Of a DNA stretch of 64,000 nt, positions 33,852 to 43,600 are shown in pieces. Origin of the DNA: Clostridium sp. SY8519 (GTDB lineage Bacteria; Bacillota; Clostridia; Lachnospirales; Lachnospiraceae); assembly GCF_000270305.1 (NCBI RefSeq), contig NC_015737.1:306501-370500 (forward strand), read 5' to 3'. Under the pieces are notes generated by a model, which worked only from the letters and a program-made list of their open reading frames with translations, was not told where the DNA came from and made no database searches. Made by a program: the position numbers and the translations under genes. Numbering within the stretch: position 1 is the first letter of the stretch; each line of letters opens with the position of its first letter.

Positions 33852-34728
33852 AATGTTCCTTCCTTTCTTTTGCTTCTTCTGTCATCGCATGGTTTCTGCC
33901 TCTGCTGTGTTTCCAGCCGCCTTTTTTTCTTCCCGGTGTGGTCAGGTTTTCCACCCAGCCGATGATCAGTGTGCTGAGGACACCGACGATGGCGCTGAAG
34001 AATACGATCAGCCAGAAGACGTATATGCTCATGGCATGTTTCAGCGCCTGGGAAAGTACGCAGCCCAGGCCGCCGTCTCCCTGCAGGGTGTCCACCAGAA
34101 TCGATGCGGTGATCGCCATCGGCGCCGCGATTTTCAGTCCGGTAAAGAGATAGTGTCTGGCGGAGGGAATCAGCACCTTGCCGTAAATCTGCCGTCTGGA
34201 TGCCGCGTAGGTGGCCATCAGGTCATACTGATCTTTGCCCACCGCGTGAAAGCCGGCCAGTACATTGGTGGCCACCGGGTAAAAACTTAAGATCGCCGCG
34301 ATAATAATCCGGCTTCGGTTGATATCTCCGGTCATAGCCAGAATGATAGGAGCCATGCCGATCACCGGGATCAGCTGGATGATCATCAGATAGGGGAGGA
34401 TCAGTTTTTCCACAATTCCGGACAGCTTCATCACCAGGGCCAGGCCAAATCCGGCCAGTGCCCCGAGCAGAAACCCGATCAGTGCCCTTCCCAGGGTAGC
34501 TCCTGCGCTCTGCAGCACCACTGCTGTCGCTGTCTGTCCGGCGGATACCGGCTGAGGTGATACCGCCGCCAGGAGAATCTGGTACAGATGGGGCATGATA
34601 TTCTGGGGTGTCGGCTTTACCGAAGCCACATAGGAGGCCCCGATCTCCCAGGCGATAATGATCACTGCAAACCAGAAGGCGATCCGAAACCATTTCCGAT
34701 CCATCAGTGAACTTCTTTTGTTCTTCAT
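33820..34728 (-). CDS. ABC importer permease (BPD type), first subunit
   Basis: 302 residues. N-terminal span RIAFWFAVIIIAWEIGASY, five further spans, EAA loop ATYAASRRQIYGKVLIPSAR. It ends in a hydrophilic 35-residue tail (RGRNHAMTEEAKERKEHYGR) that overlaps the next permease gene by 32 bases. Its start overlaps the ATPase stop by one base (TGATG) with GGAGGCAG inside the ATPase gene, so the three are translationally linked. Importer of the NMT1/THI5 transporter class. Confidence 0.9.
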   Translation of the reverse strand: MKNKRSSLMDRKWFRIAFWFAVIIIAWEIGASYVASVKPTPQNIMPHLYQILLAAVSPQPVSAGQTATAVVLQSAGATLGRALIGFLLGALAGFGLALVMKLSGIVEKLILPYLMIIQLIPVIGMAPIILAMTGDINRSRIIIAAILSFYPVATNVLAGFHAVGKDQYDLMATYAASRRQIYGKVLIPSARHYLFTGLKIAAPMAITASILVDTLQGDGGLGCVLSQALKHAMSIYVFWLIVFFSAIVGVLSTLIIGWVENLTTPGRKKGGWKHSRGRNHAMTEEAKERKEHYGRLFAEDKA

Positions 34729-35552
34729 CAGTAACTGCCTCCTTCAAAGCTGTCACGCACTGCCTGTTCCAGTTCCGCGAAGTGTTCCGTCGCTTTTAAG
34801 TCCAGCGTCCGCGGTCTTGGAAGATCAATATCCACAACTGCGGAAAGTCTTCCGGGATGCGGGGATAAGACACAGACCCGATCTGAGAGGAACACGGCTT
34901 CCTCAATGTTGTGTGTGACAAATACTACCGTTTTTCCTGTTTCCCGCCAGATCTTTAACAGATCTTCATGCAGTTTGTCTTTGGTGAATTCATCCAGTGC
35001 CGAAAAGGGCTCATCCATCAGGAGAATATCCGGTTCGATGCCGAAAGCCCTGGCGATGTTGACCCTTTGCTGCATGCCGCCGGAAAGCTGTCCCGGGTAA
35101 TGATCTGCAAAATCTGTAAGGCCTACCATATGGAGCATTTCCATGGCCCGTTCTTCTCTCTGCTTTTTGCTGCGGTACATCATCTCCAGCGGAAGCTCCA
35201 CGTTTTTTTTCACGGTTCTCCAGTCAAACAGCACCGGCTGCTGGAAGACAAATCCGAACTTATGCTGCAGTCTGGCTTCCCGGGGCGTCATCTGCTCCAC
35301 CCAGAGTTCCCCGTAGGTCGGCTCCTGCAGATCGGCCACACACCTGAGCAGTGTGGTTTTCCCGCAGCCGGAGGGACCCAGGAGTGAAATAAATTCGCCT
35401 TTCTGAATCTTTAAATTGATATCCTTCAGTGCCTGTACGTCATTTCCGGCGTTGTCCTGAAAGAATACGCTGATTCCTTTTGCCACGATTTCGCCGCTGC
35501 TGCTCCGCAGCTCCTGTGTTTCTTCTGTTTTTCTGATTACTGCTGCTTCCAT
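34728..35552 (-). CDS. ABC importer ATPase (TauB/SsuB/ThiZ type)
   Basis: 274 residues from ATG 35550-35552, though the frame is open to 35651. Walker A GPSGCGKTT (about 68-76), Q-loop VFQQPVLFDWRTVKKN, ABC signature LSGGMQQRVNIARAF, Walker B ILLMDEPFSALD, H-loop VTHNIEEAV. Powers the two permeases that follow. Only a weak ribosome binding site precedes it, and an intrinsic terminator lies 32 bases upstream (35584-35639), so expression of the importer and the catabolic genes behind it depends on read-through or antitermination. Confidence 0.9.
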   Translation of the reverse strand: MEAAVIRKTEETQELRSSSGEIVAKGISVFFQDNAGNDVQALKDINLKIQKGEFISLLGPSGCGKTTLLRCVADLQEPTYGELWVEQMTPREARLQHKFGFVFQQPVLFDWRTVKKNVELPLEMMYRSKKQREERAMEMLHMVGLTDFADHYPGQLSGGMQQRVNIARAFGIEPDILLMDEPFSALDEFTKDKLHEDLLKIWRETGKTVVFVTHNIEEAVFLSDRVCVLSPHPGRLSAVVDIDLPRPRTLDLKATEHFAELEQAVRDSFEGGSY

Positions 35553-35583
35553 ACCGTCTTCTCTTTCTCTTTCTGTGCCATAG

Positions 35584-35639
35584 AAAAAAGCACAGCCGGG
35601 CTTTCTGCTGATTCGCAGCGCCTTTGCTGTGCTTTTTTT
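35584..35639 (-). terminator. Intrinsic terminator between the aminotransferase and importer genes
   Basis: On the minus strand AAAAAAAGCACAGC (right arm, 35626-35639) pairs with GCTGTGCTTTTTT (35584-35596), with an inner CGCTG/CAGCA helix in the 29-base loop. The T-run is on both sides. It lies inside what is otherwise a single operon. Confidence 0.8.
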
Positions 35640-35662
35640 ATGTATCTTCACTGTATCCGGTT

Positions 35663-37009
35663 TCAGATCATGGTCTGATCCACTTCTGTCAGTACTTCAT
35701 CCATCTTTTTCATCTCTTCCCGCAGCTGCTCTTCGGTAATAATCAGCGGCGGTGCCACCAGAATCATATTCTCATGGCTGAAGGTCAGAAATCCTTTCTG
35801 TTTTAACATGCCGATAATCTTTTTCATCTTTCCTTCCGGATCTTTTCCAAAGGGCACCAGCGGTTCCCGGGTCCTGCGGTCTTTCACCAGTTCCACCGCG
35901 GAAAACAGGCCGATGTAGCGGACATCTCCCACGGAAACATGTTTCGCTTTCAGGTCTTCCAGAATCTCTCCCAGAACTTTTCCCACCGTTTTTACATGTT
36001 CCGGTATGTTATGTTCCAGATAATAGGTGACACAGGCAGTTCCCGCCGCGCATGCCAGCGGGTGTCCGTTGTAGGTCAGCCCGCAGGAAAGCACATGATC
36101 GTCAAAATACTCTGCCACATCTTTGGAAACCACTACGCCGCCCAGCTGTACATATCCGCAGGTAACGCCTTTCGCGAAGGTGACCAGATCCGGTTTGACA
36201 TCGAAATTCTGGAAGGCAAACATGGTTCCGGTCCGGCACCAGCCGGCCATTACCTCATCACATACCATCAGGATGCCGTATTTATCACAGATTTTCCGAA
36301 CCCCCGGAAGATATCCTCTGGGCGGAATGATGACCCCGTTGGTACCGGTAACCGTCTCCATGATAATGGCCGCCACCTGGTCTTCTCCTTCAAACTGGAT
36401 CTGTTCCTCCAGCCGTTTCAGACACCAGTCGGTATATGCTTCCTCTGTGTCAAAGGGAAGCGCATCCCGGTACCGGTACGGATCCCGGAATTTGATGAAT
36501 CCCGGAATGCCCGGTTCCAGCGGAAACCGTCTGGGTTCGCCGGTGAGATTGCCTGCCCCGAAAGATGAGCCGTGATAGGAACGGTATCTGGAAAAGATTT
36601 TCTTTCTTCCGGTATACATCCGCGCGATCTTGATCGCGTTTTCATTGGCATCTGCTCCCGCATTGGTAAAGAATACTTTTGCCATATTGTCCGGCATCTG
36701 ACGGATAATCAGTTCTGCCAGATCTCCTCTGTCCTTATCGCCGTAGGCTTCACTGACAAATGCGTACTGATCCAGTTTCCTCCGGATCGCGTCATTGATT
36801 TCCTGATTTCCGTAACCCAGATTCATGTTGACGTGCATGGAAGACATATCCGCGTAGCGATTGCCTTCATAATCATACAGATAGATGCCGGATGCCCGTT
36901 CGATGGGAATCGGATTCACGTTTTTCTGCGCGTTCCATGACTGCAGTACATAACTTTTCTGTTTGTTCCGAATGGCTTCGCCAATTGCTTTCTTCTCTGT
37001 AGCTTCCAT
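35663..37009 (-). CDS. Class III aminotransferase, probable beta-alanine (or beta-aminoisobutyrate) transaminase
   Basis: 448 residues, PLP fold type I. Signatures: FFTNAGADANENAIKIARMY, RYRSYHGSSFGAGNLTG, ILMVCDEVMAGWCRTG and the PLP lysine in VTFAKGVTCGYVQLGG. Class III enzymes act on omega-amino groups. As first gene of the pyrimidine operon it should convert beta-alanine to malonate semialdehyde using pyruvate or 2-oxoglutarate as acceptor. Taurine or GABA are alternatives by family alone. Ribosome binding site AAAGGAG 7 bases upstream. Promoter at 37094-37122. Confidence 0.85.
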   Translation of the reverse strand: MEATEKKAIGEAIRNKQKSYVLQSWNAQKNVNPIPIERASGIYLYDYEGNRYADMSSMHVNMNLGYGNQEINDAIRRKLDQYAFVSEAYGDKDRGDLAELIIRQMPDNMAKVFFTNAGADANENAIKIARMYTGRKKIFSRYRSYHGSSFGAGNLTGEPRRFPLEPGIPGFIKFRDPYRYRDALPFDTEEAYTDWCLKRLEEQIQFEGEDQVAAIIMETVTGTNGVIIPPRGYLPGVRKICDKYGILMVCDEVMAGWCRTGTMFAFQNFDVKPDLVTFAKGVTCGYVQLGGVVVSKDVAEYFDDHVLSCGLTYNGHPLACAAGTACVTYYLEHNIPEHVKTVGKVLGEILEDLKAKHVSVGDVRYIGLFSAVELVKDRRTREPLVPFGKDPEGKMKKIIGMLKQKGFLTFSHENMILVAPPLIITEEQLREEMKKMDEVLTEVDQTMI

Positions 37010-37093
37010 AGTTTACTCCTTTACCTTCCGCCGGCGTTCTGCAGCTCCTTCTGCCCGCTGCCGGAAGCAATTTGTTTTTCATTGGATGCCCTT

Positions 37094-37122
37094 ACTATAC
37101 GGATTTCTGTATCCCGGTACAA
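37094..37122 (-). promoter_or_regulatory. Promoter of the pyrimidine degradation operon
   Basis: On the minus strand TTGTAC (37117-37122), 17 bases, TATAGT (37094-37099), about 85 bases before the aminotransferase start. In the divergent region to pucR (37123-37188) lie the palindrome TGCCCGGGCA (37147-37156) and an inverted pair GCATCG/CGATGC (37159-37164, 37178-37183), both possible PucR sites. Confidence 0.55.
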
Positions 37123-37188
37123 TGGGCCGCCGTCCAAAGCGCATTATGCCCGGGCACAGCATCGTCCCCTCCGCCGGCGATGCGACGA

Positions 37189-37217
37189 TTGCGTTCCCGG
37201 CCGGAACTTGCTATAAT
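37189..37217 (+). promoter_or_regulatory. Promoter of the pucR gene
   Basis: TTGCGT (37189-37194), 17 bases, perfect TATAAT (37212-37217). The transcript would start near 37224 and run straight into the hairpin at 37233-37268. Confidence 0.6.
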
Positions 37218-37232
37218 ATTCCCCAGGAAACA

Positions 37233-37268
37233 AAGAGGTTCTGCCCATTGGGCGGAGCCTCTTTTTTT
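37233..37268 (+). terminator. Leader terminator (attenuator-like) upstream of pucR
   Basis: AGAGGTTCTGCC pairs with GGCGGAGCCTCT (two G-U pairs, 4-base loop), followed by seven T. It begins about 10 bases after the predicted transcription start and 43 bases before the pucR ATG, so it would stop most transcripts of the pucR promoter unless bypassed. Confidence 0.75.
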
Positions 37269-37310
37269 GCGTGAACTGCACATCTCCCGCAGCAGAAAGG
37301 ATTCAATTGT

Positions 37311-38483
37311 ATGGAACTAAAACGATTAATTCAGCAGACGGAAGCGGTCACCCATGTCACCATTCATTTAAAAGCCGGTGCCCTGGGGCTGGAAAACAAT
37401 GTCCGCTGGATGCATATTATTGAGAAATACAATACCGTGGAATTTATCAATGCCGGGGAACTGGTGCTGACCACCGGCATCGGCAATCTGGATGAAACCG
37501 AACTTCTGCAGATTATAGAAGCCGCCTGTCACCGGCACGCCTCCGGCATCCTGGTCAACACCGGTCCCTATATCCCGGAAATCCCGGATGCCGTCACCGC
37601 CTTCTGCGACGCCCACGGGTTCCCCCTCTACACCATCGCCTGGAAGGTGCAGCTGGCGGAAATCATGCATCAGTTCAGTATTTTTCTGACGGAAGAGGAC
37701 CGGAAATACATCGAAACCGTAAACGCGTTTCGAAATGCCATCTTTCTCTATGAGCAGAAGGATCTGTATGAAATCTATCTGAATCGCTGCGGCTTCGATC
37801 CGGAATGGAATTACACAGCTGCCGTAATCCGGATCCATACGGACGCCTCCTCCGTCGATCTGACCCTTGCCGCGGAAAAGGCCTCCACCGATCTGCACAA
37901 TTCCCTGTCCCATCACTTTCACCACACCATGGTCTTTTCAGACACGGACCGCATCATCGCAGTCGCGGGAAACTGCAGCACAAACACACTGAACTGCTTC
38001 CTTCAGGAGCTGCAGCGGTACCTGAAGATCTATCTGTCGGAGCAGGTATCCTGGACCATAGGCGTCGGCAAAACCACCAAAAGCATCCGTTGTCTGTACA
38101 AAAGCTACCGGCAGGCCGCTTCTGTGCAGAAGCTGCAGGAAAAACCGGAAATTTCCCGGGGAAAAATCTTTTATTCCGAGATGGGAATCTATAAGCTGCT
38201 GATGAATATCGAAGATCCCGAGATCATTGAGGACTATCTGGAATATACCCTCCGCCCGCTGCAGGACTATGACAGTCTGCATGAAGACGCCCTGGTGGAA
38301 ACGCTGCGCTGTTACCTGAACAACGACGGAAGTGTGAAAAAAACCGCGGACCAGCTGTTTGTCCACCGGAATACCGTAAACTACCGGCTTCGGAAGATGG
38401 AATCCCTGCTGGGCACCAGCCTTTCCTCCAACGAGGGACGCATGCAGCTGACGGTGGCGCTGATGCTGCAGGATATCCTGTGA
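37311..38483 (+). CDS. pucR: PucR-family transcriptional regulator
   Basis: 390 residues. N-terminal PucR sensor domain (about 1-125: ALGLENNVRWMHIIEKYN, EFINAGELVLTTGIG, HASGILVNTGPYIPEIPDAV), GGDEF-like middle (about 160-270), and the C-terminal PucR helix-turn-helix (LRCYLNNDGSVKKTADQLFV, HRNTVNYRLRKMESLLG). The family controls purine, pyrimidine and related catabolism, generally binding effector in the N-domain. Divergent from the pyrimidine operon, so the operon is its evident target. Start with AGAAAGGA 9 bases upstream. Confidence 0.92.
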   Translation: MELKRLIQQTEAVTHVTIHLKAGALGLENNVRWMHIIEKYNTVEFINAGELVLTTGIGNLDETELLQIIEAACHRHASGILVNTGPYIPEIPDAVTAFCDAHGFPLYTIAWKVQLAEIMHQFSIFLTEEDRKYIETVNAFRNAIFLYEQKDLYEIYLNRCGFDPEWNYTAAVIRIHTDASSVDLTLAAEKASTDLHNSLSHHFHHTMVFSDTDRIIAVAGNCSTNTLNCFLQELQRYLKIYLSEQVSWTIGVGKTTKSIRCLYKSYRQAASVQKLQEKPEISRGKIFYSEMGIYKLLMNIEDPEIIEDYLEYTLRPLQDYDSLHEDALVETLRCYLNNDGSVKKTADQLFVHRNTVNYRLRKMESLLGTSLSSNEGRMQLTVALMLQDIL

Positions 38484-38550
38484 TATGTGCCCGCCGGTCC
38501 GCTGACGCAGAATCCCTCTGTTCCCCGTTTCGTCTGCGGCTCCGGCACAG

Positions 38551-38655
38551 AAAAAACCGCAGGAAAACCGGAATGGCAAACTGCCCCCGATTATCAGATC
38601 TTCGGTCTGACAATTGGAGGCGGTTCCATTGCTCACAGTTTTCCTGCGGTTTTTC
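38551..38655. terminator. 105-base imperfect palindrome between convergent genes
   Basis: AAAAAACCGCAGGAAAAC (38551-38568) pairs with its complement at 38638-38655. Inside, AATGG/CCATT and the segment 38582-38598 against about 38606-38621 continue the stem to a TTCG loop (38600-38605 area). Poly-A and poly-T ends make it a two-way terminator for pucR and the convergent gene at 38673. It is much longer than an ordinary terminator. Confidence 0.7.
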
Positions 38656-38672
38656 TTATTCTTCGGCCCGGG

Positions 38673-39158
38673 TCATCCCCGGCCCATCAGGCGGAAAATC
38701 GCCGTAAAGGCGCCGGCGCTGACTGCGCCCATAATGATCCCCGCCAGAATCACGCCCAGCATCACAGCAATGACGCTTTTCTTAAAGCCGAAATCCAGCA
38801 GGCTGGCGGCCAGTGTCCCGGTCCAGGCGCCGGTGCCCGGAAGGGGAATTCCCACAAAAAGAAGCAGCGCGAGAAACAGGCCTCTTCCGGCTTTTTCCTT
38901 CAGTTTCTGACCGCCTTTTTCTCCTTTTTCCAGGCAGAAGGTAAAGAATCTGCCAATCAGCGGTTTATCTTTTCCCCACTGCAGAAATCCCCGTGCGAAG
39001 AGATAGATAAACGGCACCGGAATCATATTGCCGATGACGCACAGAATATAGGACTGCAGCAGGGGCAGGTGCAGCCCCTGTGAAATGGGGATCGCTCCCC
39101 GCAGTTCCACAATGGGCACCATGGATACAAAAAAGCAGATTAAGTAGTTCTTAAACAC
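38673..39158 (-). CDS. Small multidrug export family membrane protein (COG2426)
   Basis: 161 residues from GTG with AGGAGG 6 bases upstream. Four predicted spans; family motifs SMVPIVELRGAIPISQGL at the N-terminus, CVIGNMIPVPFIYLFARG, LFVGIPLPGTGAWTGTLAAS and LGVILAGIIMGAVS. The proteins are annotated as putative small multidrug exporters, but experimental support is thin. Convergent with pucR; upstream neighbour is an aminotransferase. Confidence 0.88.
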   Translation of the reverse strand: MFKNYLICFFVSMVPIVELRGAIPISQGLHLPLLQSYILCVIGNMIPVPFIYLFARGFLQWGKDKPLIGRFFTFCLEKGEKGGQKLKEKAGRGLFLALLLFVGIPLPGTGAWTGTLAASLLDFGFKKSVIAVMLGVILAGIIMGAVSAGAFTAIFRLMGRG

Positions 39159-39203
39159 AGAAACCTCCTGATGTTCTGATTTCCTCTGCCGGCTTCTTAC
39201 ATC

Positions 39204-40514
39204 TTACTCGGCAAGTGACTTGGGATTCACCATATCGTCCAGCAGCTTCTCCGCGCTGACCAGACGGACACAGATCGTAAACAGGTGGGCGGCCATCTTC
39301 AGGTCTTCAATCGGCGGATAGGACGGCGCCACGCGGATCGTTGTATCATAAGGATCTTTGCCGTAGGGCCAGGTCGCGCCGGCCTTTGTCATGGTCACGC
39401 CGGCCTTTTTGCATTTGCGCACCACACGCTGCGCGCAGCCCGGCAGGGTTTCAAAACTGATGAAATAGCCTCCCTTGGGCTTGGTCCATTCGCCAATGCC
39501 CAGCTCGCCCAGATTATCTTCAAAGATCTGCAGCACTGCCTCGAATTTCGGGCGGAGAATATCTGCCTGTTTCCGCATATGCTCCACCATCCCGTGGATA
39601 TCGCCGAAAAATCTCACATGGCGCAGCTGATTTACTTTGTCGTGCCCGATGGTCTGGCAGGAAAGCTGTTCGATGATCTCTTCCATATTGTTCGGAGAGG
39701 TGGCCAGCGCCGCAATGCCGCTGCCCGGGAATGTGATTTTGGAAGTGGAGGCAAATTTGTATACCATATCCGGATTGCCGGCCCGCTTGCATTCTGCCAG
39801 AATCTCAATCAGATAATCCTGGTCCTCGTCGTAGAGATGATGGATCCCGTACGCATTGTCCCAGAAAATACGGAAGTCCTTGGCCGCCGGTTTCAGATGG
39901 GCAAACCGGCGGACCGTGGTATCCGAATAGGAATACCCCTGCGGGTTGGAATACTTGGGTACGCACATGATTCCCTTAATGGACTCATCCTTTGCCACCA
40001 GTTCCTCAATTTTGTCCATATCCGGTCCTTCCGGAGACATGGCAATGGGGATCATCTCAATATGAAAATGTTCCAGGATCTTAAAATGACGGTCATACCC
40101 CGGTACCGGACAGAGGAATTTCACTTTGTCCAGCTTGCACCAGGGGGTACTGCCCATCACACCCTGGGTCATGGCACGGGATACGGTATCGTAGATGACA
40201 TTCAGCGCGGAATTTCCGTAGATGATGATATTGTCCGGATTGTTCTCCATCATATCGCCCATCAGTTCCTTCACTTCCTGAATGCCGGTCAGTACGCCAT
40301 AATTTCGGCAGTCTGTGCCATCCTCGCAGCGCAGGTCCGCCTGGGAAGACAGGATATCCATCATTCCCATGGAGAGATCCAGCTGCTCGGTACATGGCTT
40401 TCCGCGGCTCATATCCAGAGTCAGATCCATATCCTGGAATCTGCGGTACTCTTTCTTCAGCTTGCTGATTTCTGCCTCAAGCTCTTCTTTGCTCATTTCT
40501 TTATACGGCTTCAT
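39204..40514 (-). CDS. Class I/II aminotransferase, aspartate transaminase type Ic-like
   Basis: 436 residues from ATG 40512-40514 (GGGAGGT upstream). PLP-dependent fold type I: LDMSRGKPCTEQLDLS, NSALNVIYDTVSRAM, CPVPGYDRH, WDNAYGIHHLYD, KFASTSKITFPGSGIAAL with the PLP lysine, and VAPSYPPIEDL with the substrate Arg. This arrangement matches the PF12897 group, represented by Corynebacterium AspT. Probable reaction: aspartate plus 2-oxoglutarate to oxaloacetate plus glutamate. No neighbour suggests a special role. Confidence 0.85.
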   Translation of the reverse strand: MKPYKEMSKEELEAEISKLKKEYRRFQDMDLTLDMSRGKPCTEQLDLSMGMMDILSSQADLRCEDGTDCRNYGVLTGIQEVKELMGDMMENNPDNIIIYGNSALNVIYDTVSRAMTQGVMGSTPWCKLDKVKFLCPVPGYDRHFKILEHFHIEMIPIAMSPEGPDMDKIEELVAKDESIKGIMCVPKYSNPQGYSYSDTTVRRFAHLKPAAKDFRIFWDNAYGIHHLYDEDQDYLIEILAECKRAGNPDMVYKFASTSKITFPGSGIAALATSPNNMEEIIEQLSCQTIGHDKVNQLRHVRFFGDIHGMVEHMRKQADILRPKFEAVLQIFEDNLGELGIGEWTKPKGGYFISFETLPGCAQRVVRKCKKAGVTMTKAGATWPYGKDPYDTTIRVAPSYPPIEDLKMAAHLFTICVRLVSAEKLLDDMVNPKSLAE

Positions 40515-40612
40515 TGCGATACCTCCCATTCCATACCTGTCATTCAAAAAAAACCTAAATGATATACTACTAACAATCTTACCCAAATGCAAGGGAGTCA
40601 TCTAAAAAACAT

Positions 40613-43600
40613 TTATTTTCCTCTGTGTCTGAATCTGTACCGGAGGGCAGCCAGAAGCCCTGCAGCAGCCAGGGATCCTGCCAGGAGCCCCCCGGCGGCA
40701 TGCCTTCTGTCGCCGGTTTTCACCGGTTCTGTTTTCCGGCTGTTCCCGCTGCTGCCGGACGCGTCCGCCACTTCCGTGATATGCTCCGGCTCTGTCACCT
40801 GTATTTCCTCCAGGTCTTCTGCCCCGGGCGTATTCTCTCCCCGGGCCGCTGCCCGGTTCCGGATTTTTCCGTCTCTGTCAAACCTGCGGAAATCCGGATC
40901 CAGCTTCGTCCGGTAGGTCACTTTTAGTTCTTCACCATAAGACAGATCCACACCCGTGTCAATCCGGAAGGAGGTATCTTTTACCCGGATTTTACAAGTT
41001 TCGGTAATCTCTTTGTTTTTCCAGGTAACCGCGATGGAATCTCTGTCCATATGGGCTCCGGGATCCAGGATCTGATCCGTGACGGTCACCCGGCGGGCGG
41101 TTTCCTTTTCCCGCTCCTGGGTAACCAGCAGCGTGTATTCCGGTGTGTCCCCCGGATTCTGCCAGGTGTCCCCGGTCAGTTTATCCATATTCAGCCCCGG
41201 CGCTTTGACTGTTACGGTATGGGCTGTGCCGGCCTTTCCCCGGTCGCTGCGCACTTCCGCTGTATTTTCCCCTTTTTCGCCTGCCAGCTTTCCGTCTTCA
41301 ATCACCGCCCGGTAAGTCACTGTCATTCCGGTCAGTGTCTTAGGGCCGTTCCATTCCTCCCAGGCGGCTTTCTCTTCTTTCCCCATCCGATCTGTTTCCG
41401 TAAGAAACGGATGGGCTCCTTTTTCCGATACCAGATTCCGGTTCGTAACAATCACAAATCCGTTCTCCCCCACGGACACAGCGGCATCTTTGATCAGAGT
41501 TCCTTTCGGATCCAGCAGCGTAATGGAATCCGGAAGAAGCCGGATCCCCTTGGTGCGGATCCGGTCCTGAATCACCACATGGCGGGCCAGGGTTCCCGGC
41601 TTCCGGTTGCTGACAGACAGGCGGTATTCCACTTCCTCGCCGACCCGGTATTTGTCCCGGCCGGCGGTTTTCTCTATGAAATCCTCTTCCCGGTTGATCC
41701 ACACCCGTTCCCGGTCCCGGGCCTCCGGTACCGCATAGGCCAGGGCAGCGGCTGTATTGGTTACGGTCTTCCCGGCGGCTGCCCCGTCTGCTTCCGCCCG
41801 GAAGGTTATGGTAAGAATCTTTCCGTAAGGCAGGACCGCTCCTTTTTTCTGGCGCAGGATCCAGCCATTGTCCGGCGCGGTGTCCAGGATATAGTCCCCC
41901 GGATCCGCTCCTTTGATTTCGATGCTGTCTTTTCTCACTTTAAGATCCCGGGGCAGTGACAGATCCTGCACCCTGAGATCTGTGGCGTCCGCCTTTGGGT
42001 TGCGGTTTTCCACCTGAATCGTATAGGCCGTTTCCTCTCCCGGCTTCCCTTCAAAATGGTCCGCCTTTTTCTCCACAGCCAGACCGGGAGCGCCTTCGTT
42101 TTCCCCCCGGGGATCCGTTTTTGTGGTCAGATGCAGGGATGTGCGGGTCTGATTGGAAAAACGCCGGGTTCCGTTGATTGCCACCGAAGCCCGGTTCTCC
42201 CAGCAGACCCGGGTACGGGATTCGGAAAAATGCCGGTGCGCTTCCAGTTCCTCTTCCGTAAGATTTTTCCGCAGCCCCACGGTAAGAAAGAGCGCGATTT
42301 CCCCGCCGTCCGCTGCTGTTCCTGTCAGTTTTCCGGATTTCAGGGCCTCCGGTTTCGCCCGGGCGGTTATTTTCCCGTCTGTCCGGTCAATCGCGAAGCA
42401 TTCTGTCAGATCCTCGCCCTTTTTGTTCCGCAGCTGAACCCCTGCGGTGGCTGCGTCCAGGCAGCTGTCCAGCTGATCTTCCCACACCAGGCTTTCCAGC
42501 AGAAGGCCGGCGGGAAGTTTCTGCCGGACACAGTAGGTCATTGTCTCATATCTGTGACGCAGGGAATTGGATGTTACTTTTGTTTCATCCGCGTCCGTTA
42601 CCGTCTTTTCCGGCTCTTCCGGCTTTGGCACCGGCACATGGGTGACGGTCTGTTCCGTCTCTTTTTTCATTCCGTCCACCGTCAGCTCCCCACGGTTGCG
42701 GAAAATCCACTCCTGCTCCGATTCCCCGTGCCTGTGAGAGGGATCCAGGCGGGACCGGTCGCCGGAACGGGCCTCCGGACGCACCGATACATCCACCAGC
42801 AGACGGATGCGGCTGCCTTTGCGCCCGGTTCCGTAAAAGTCAGCATCCGCAAGAAGCTCCTCTTTGGCCCGGGCAGTAATCTCATTATTTGCAACCAAAA
42901 TGTCAAACTGCCCGGTCAGTTCTCTGCCCTCTTCGGAAACAATCCGGATATCCGATGGTCTGATCGCATCCCCGTCACCGGAAACCAGACAGGTGTCTAT
43001 GGCATCTTTCCATACGAAGCTGCTGTACTGCTCGCCGGCATTGTCCGCGATTCCCGCCGGAACCCGGTAACTGAGCTCATAGCGCCAGGAACTGCCGATA
43101 TTCGGCACGGTATTTTCTGTCACGCCGGTTTCATCCGCTCCCTCGCCCAGGTCAGATACCTGTTTGCTCAGTTCTCCGTATGTCTTCCAGAAGGAATACC
43201 GGGAAGTGGCAAACCAGGCGCGTACCCCCTGTCTGCCGGGATGCGCCTGCCAGTCCGACTGTTTGCCGCCGGTTCCGGAGGATCCGGTATAATACGTCAC
43301 CTTCAGGCGGCTGGAATGATAGGTAATGCCGAACATCTTCTCCGGTGTATGCACATCATCCGCGTCACGCAGGTCTCCGGCATCCGCAAAAAGATAAATG
43401 TCTCCATTGTCTGCCCGGGTATTGCGCTTTTTCGCTGTCAGACCGGCATACAGCGCCGTATCATCCGTGACGGCAGCCTGCGTCACGCCGCCCTGTACCG
43501 CCATGGCCTGCCCGTTGTCCACATCATTGTAGGTAACGTTGGATTTGATCGTATAGGACCTGCCCGGCGTCCTGGCTGCCGCGGATCCATAGGCAAAGGA

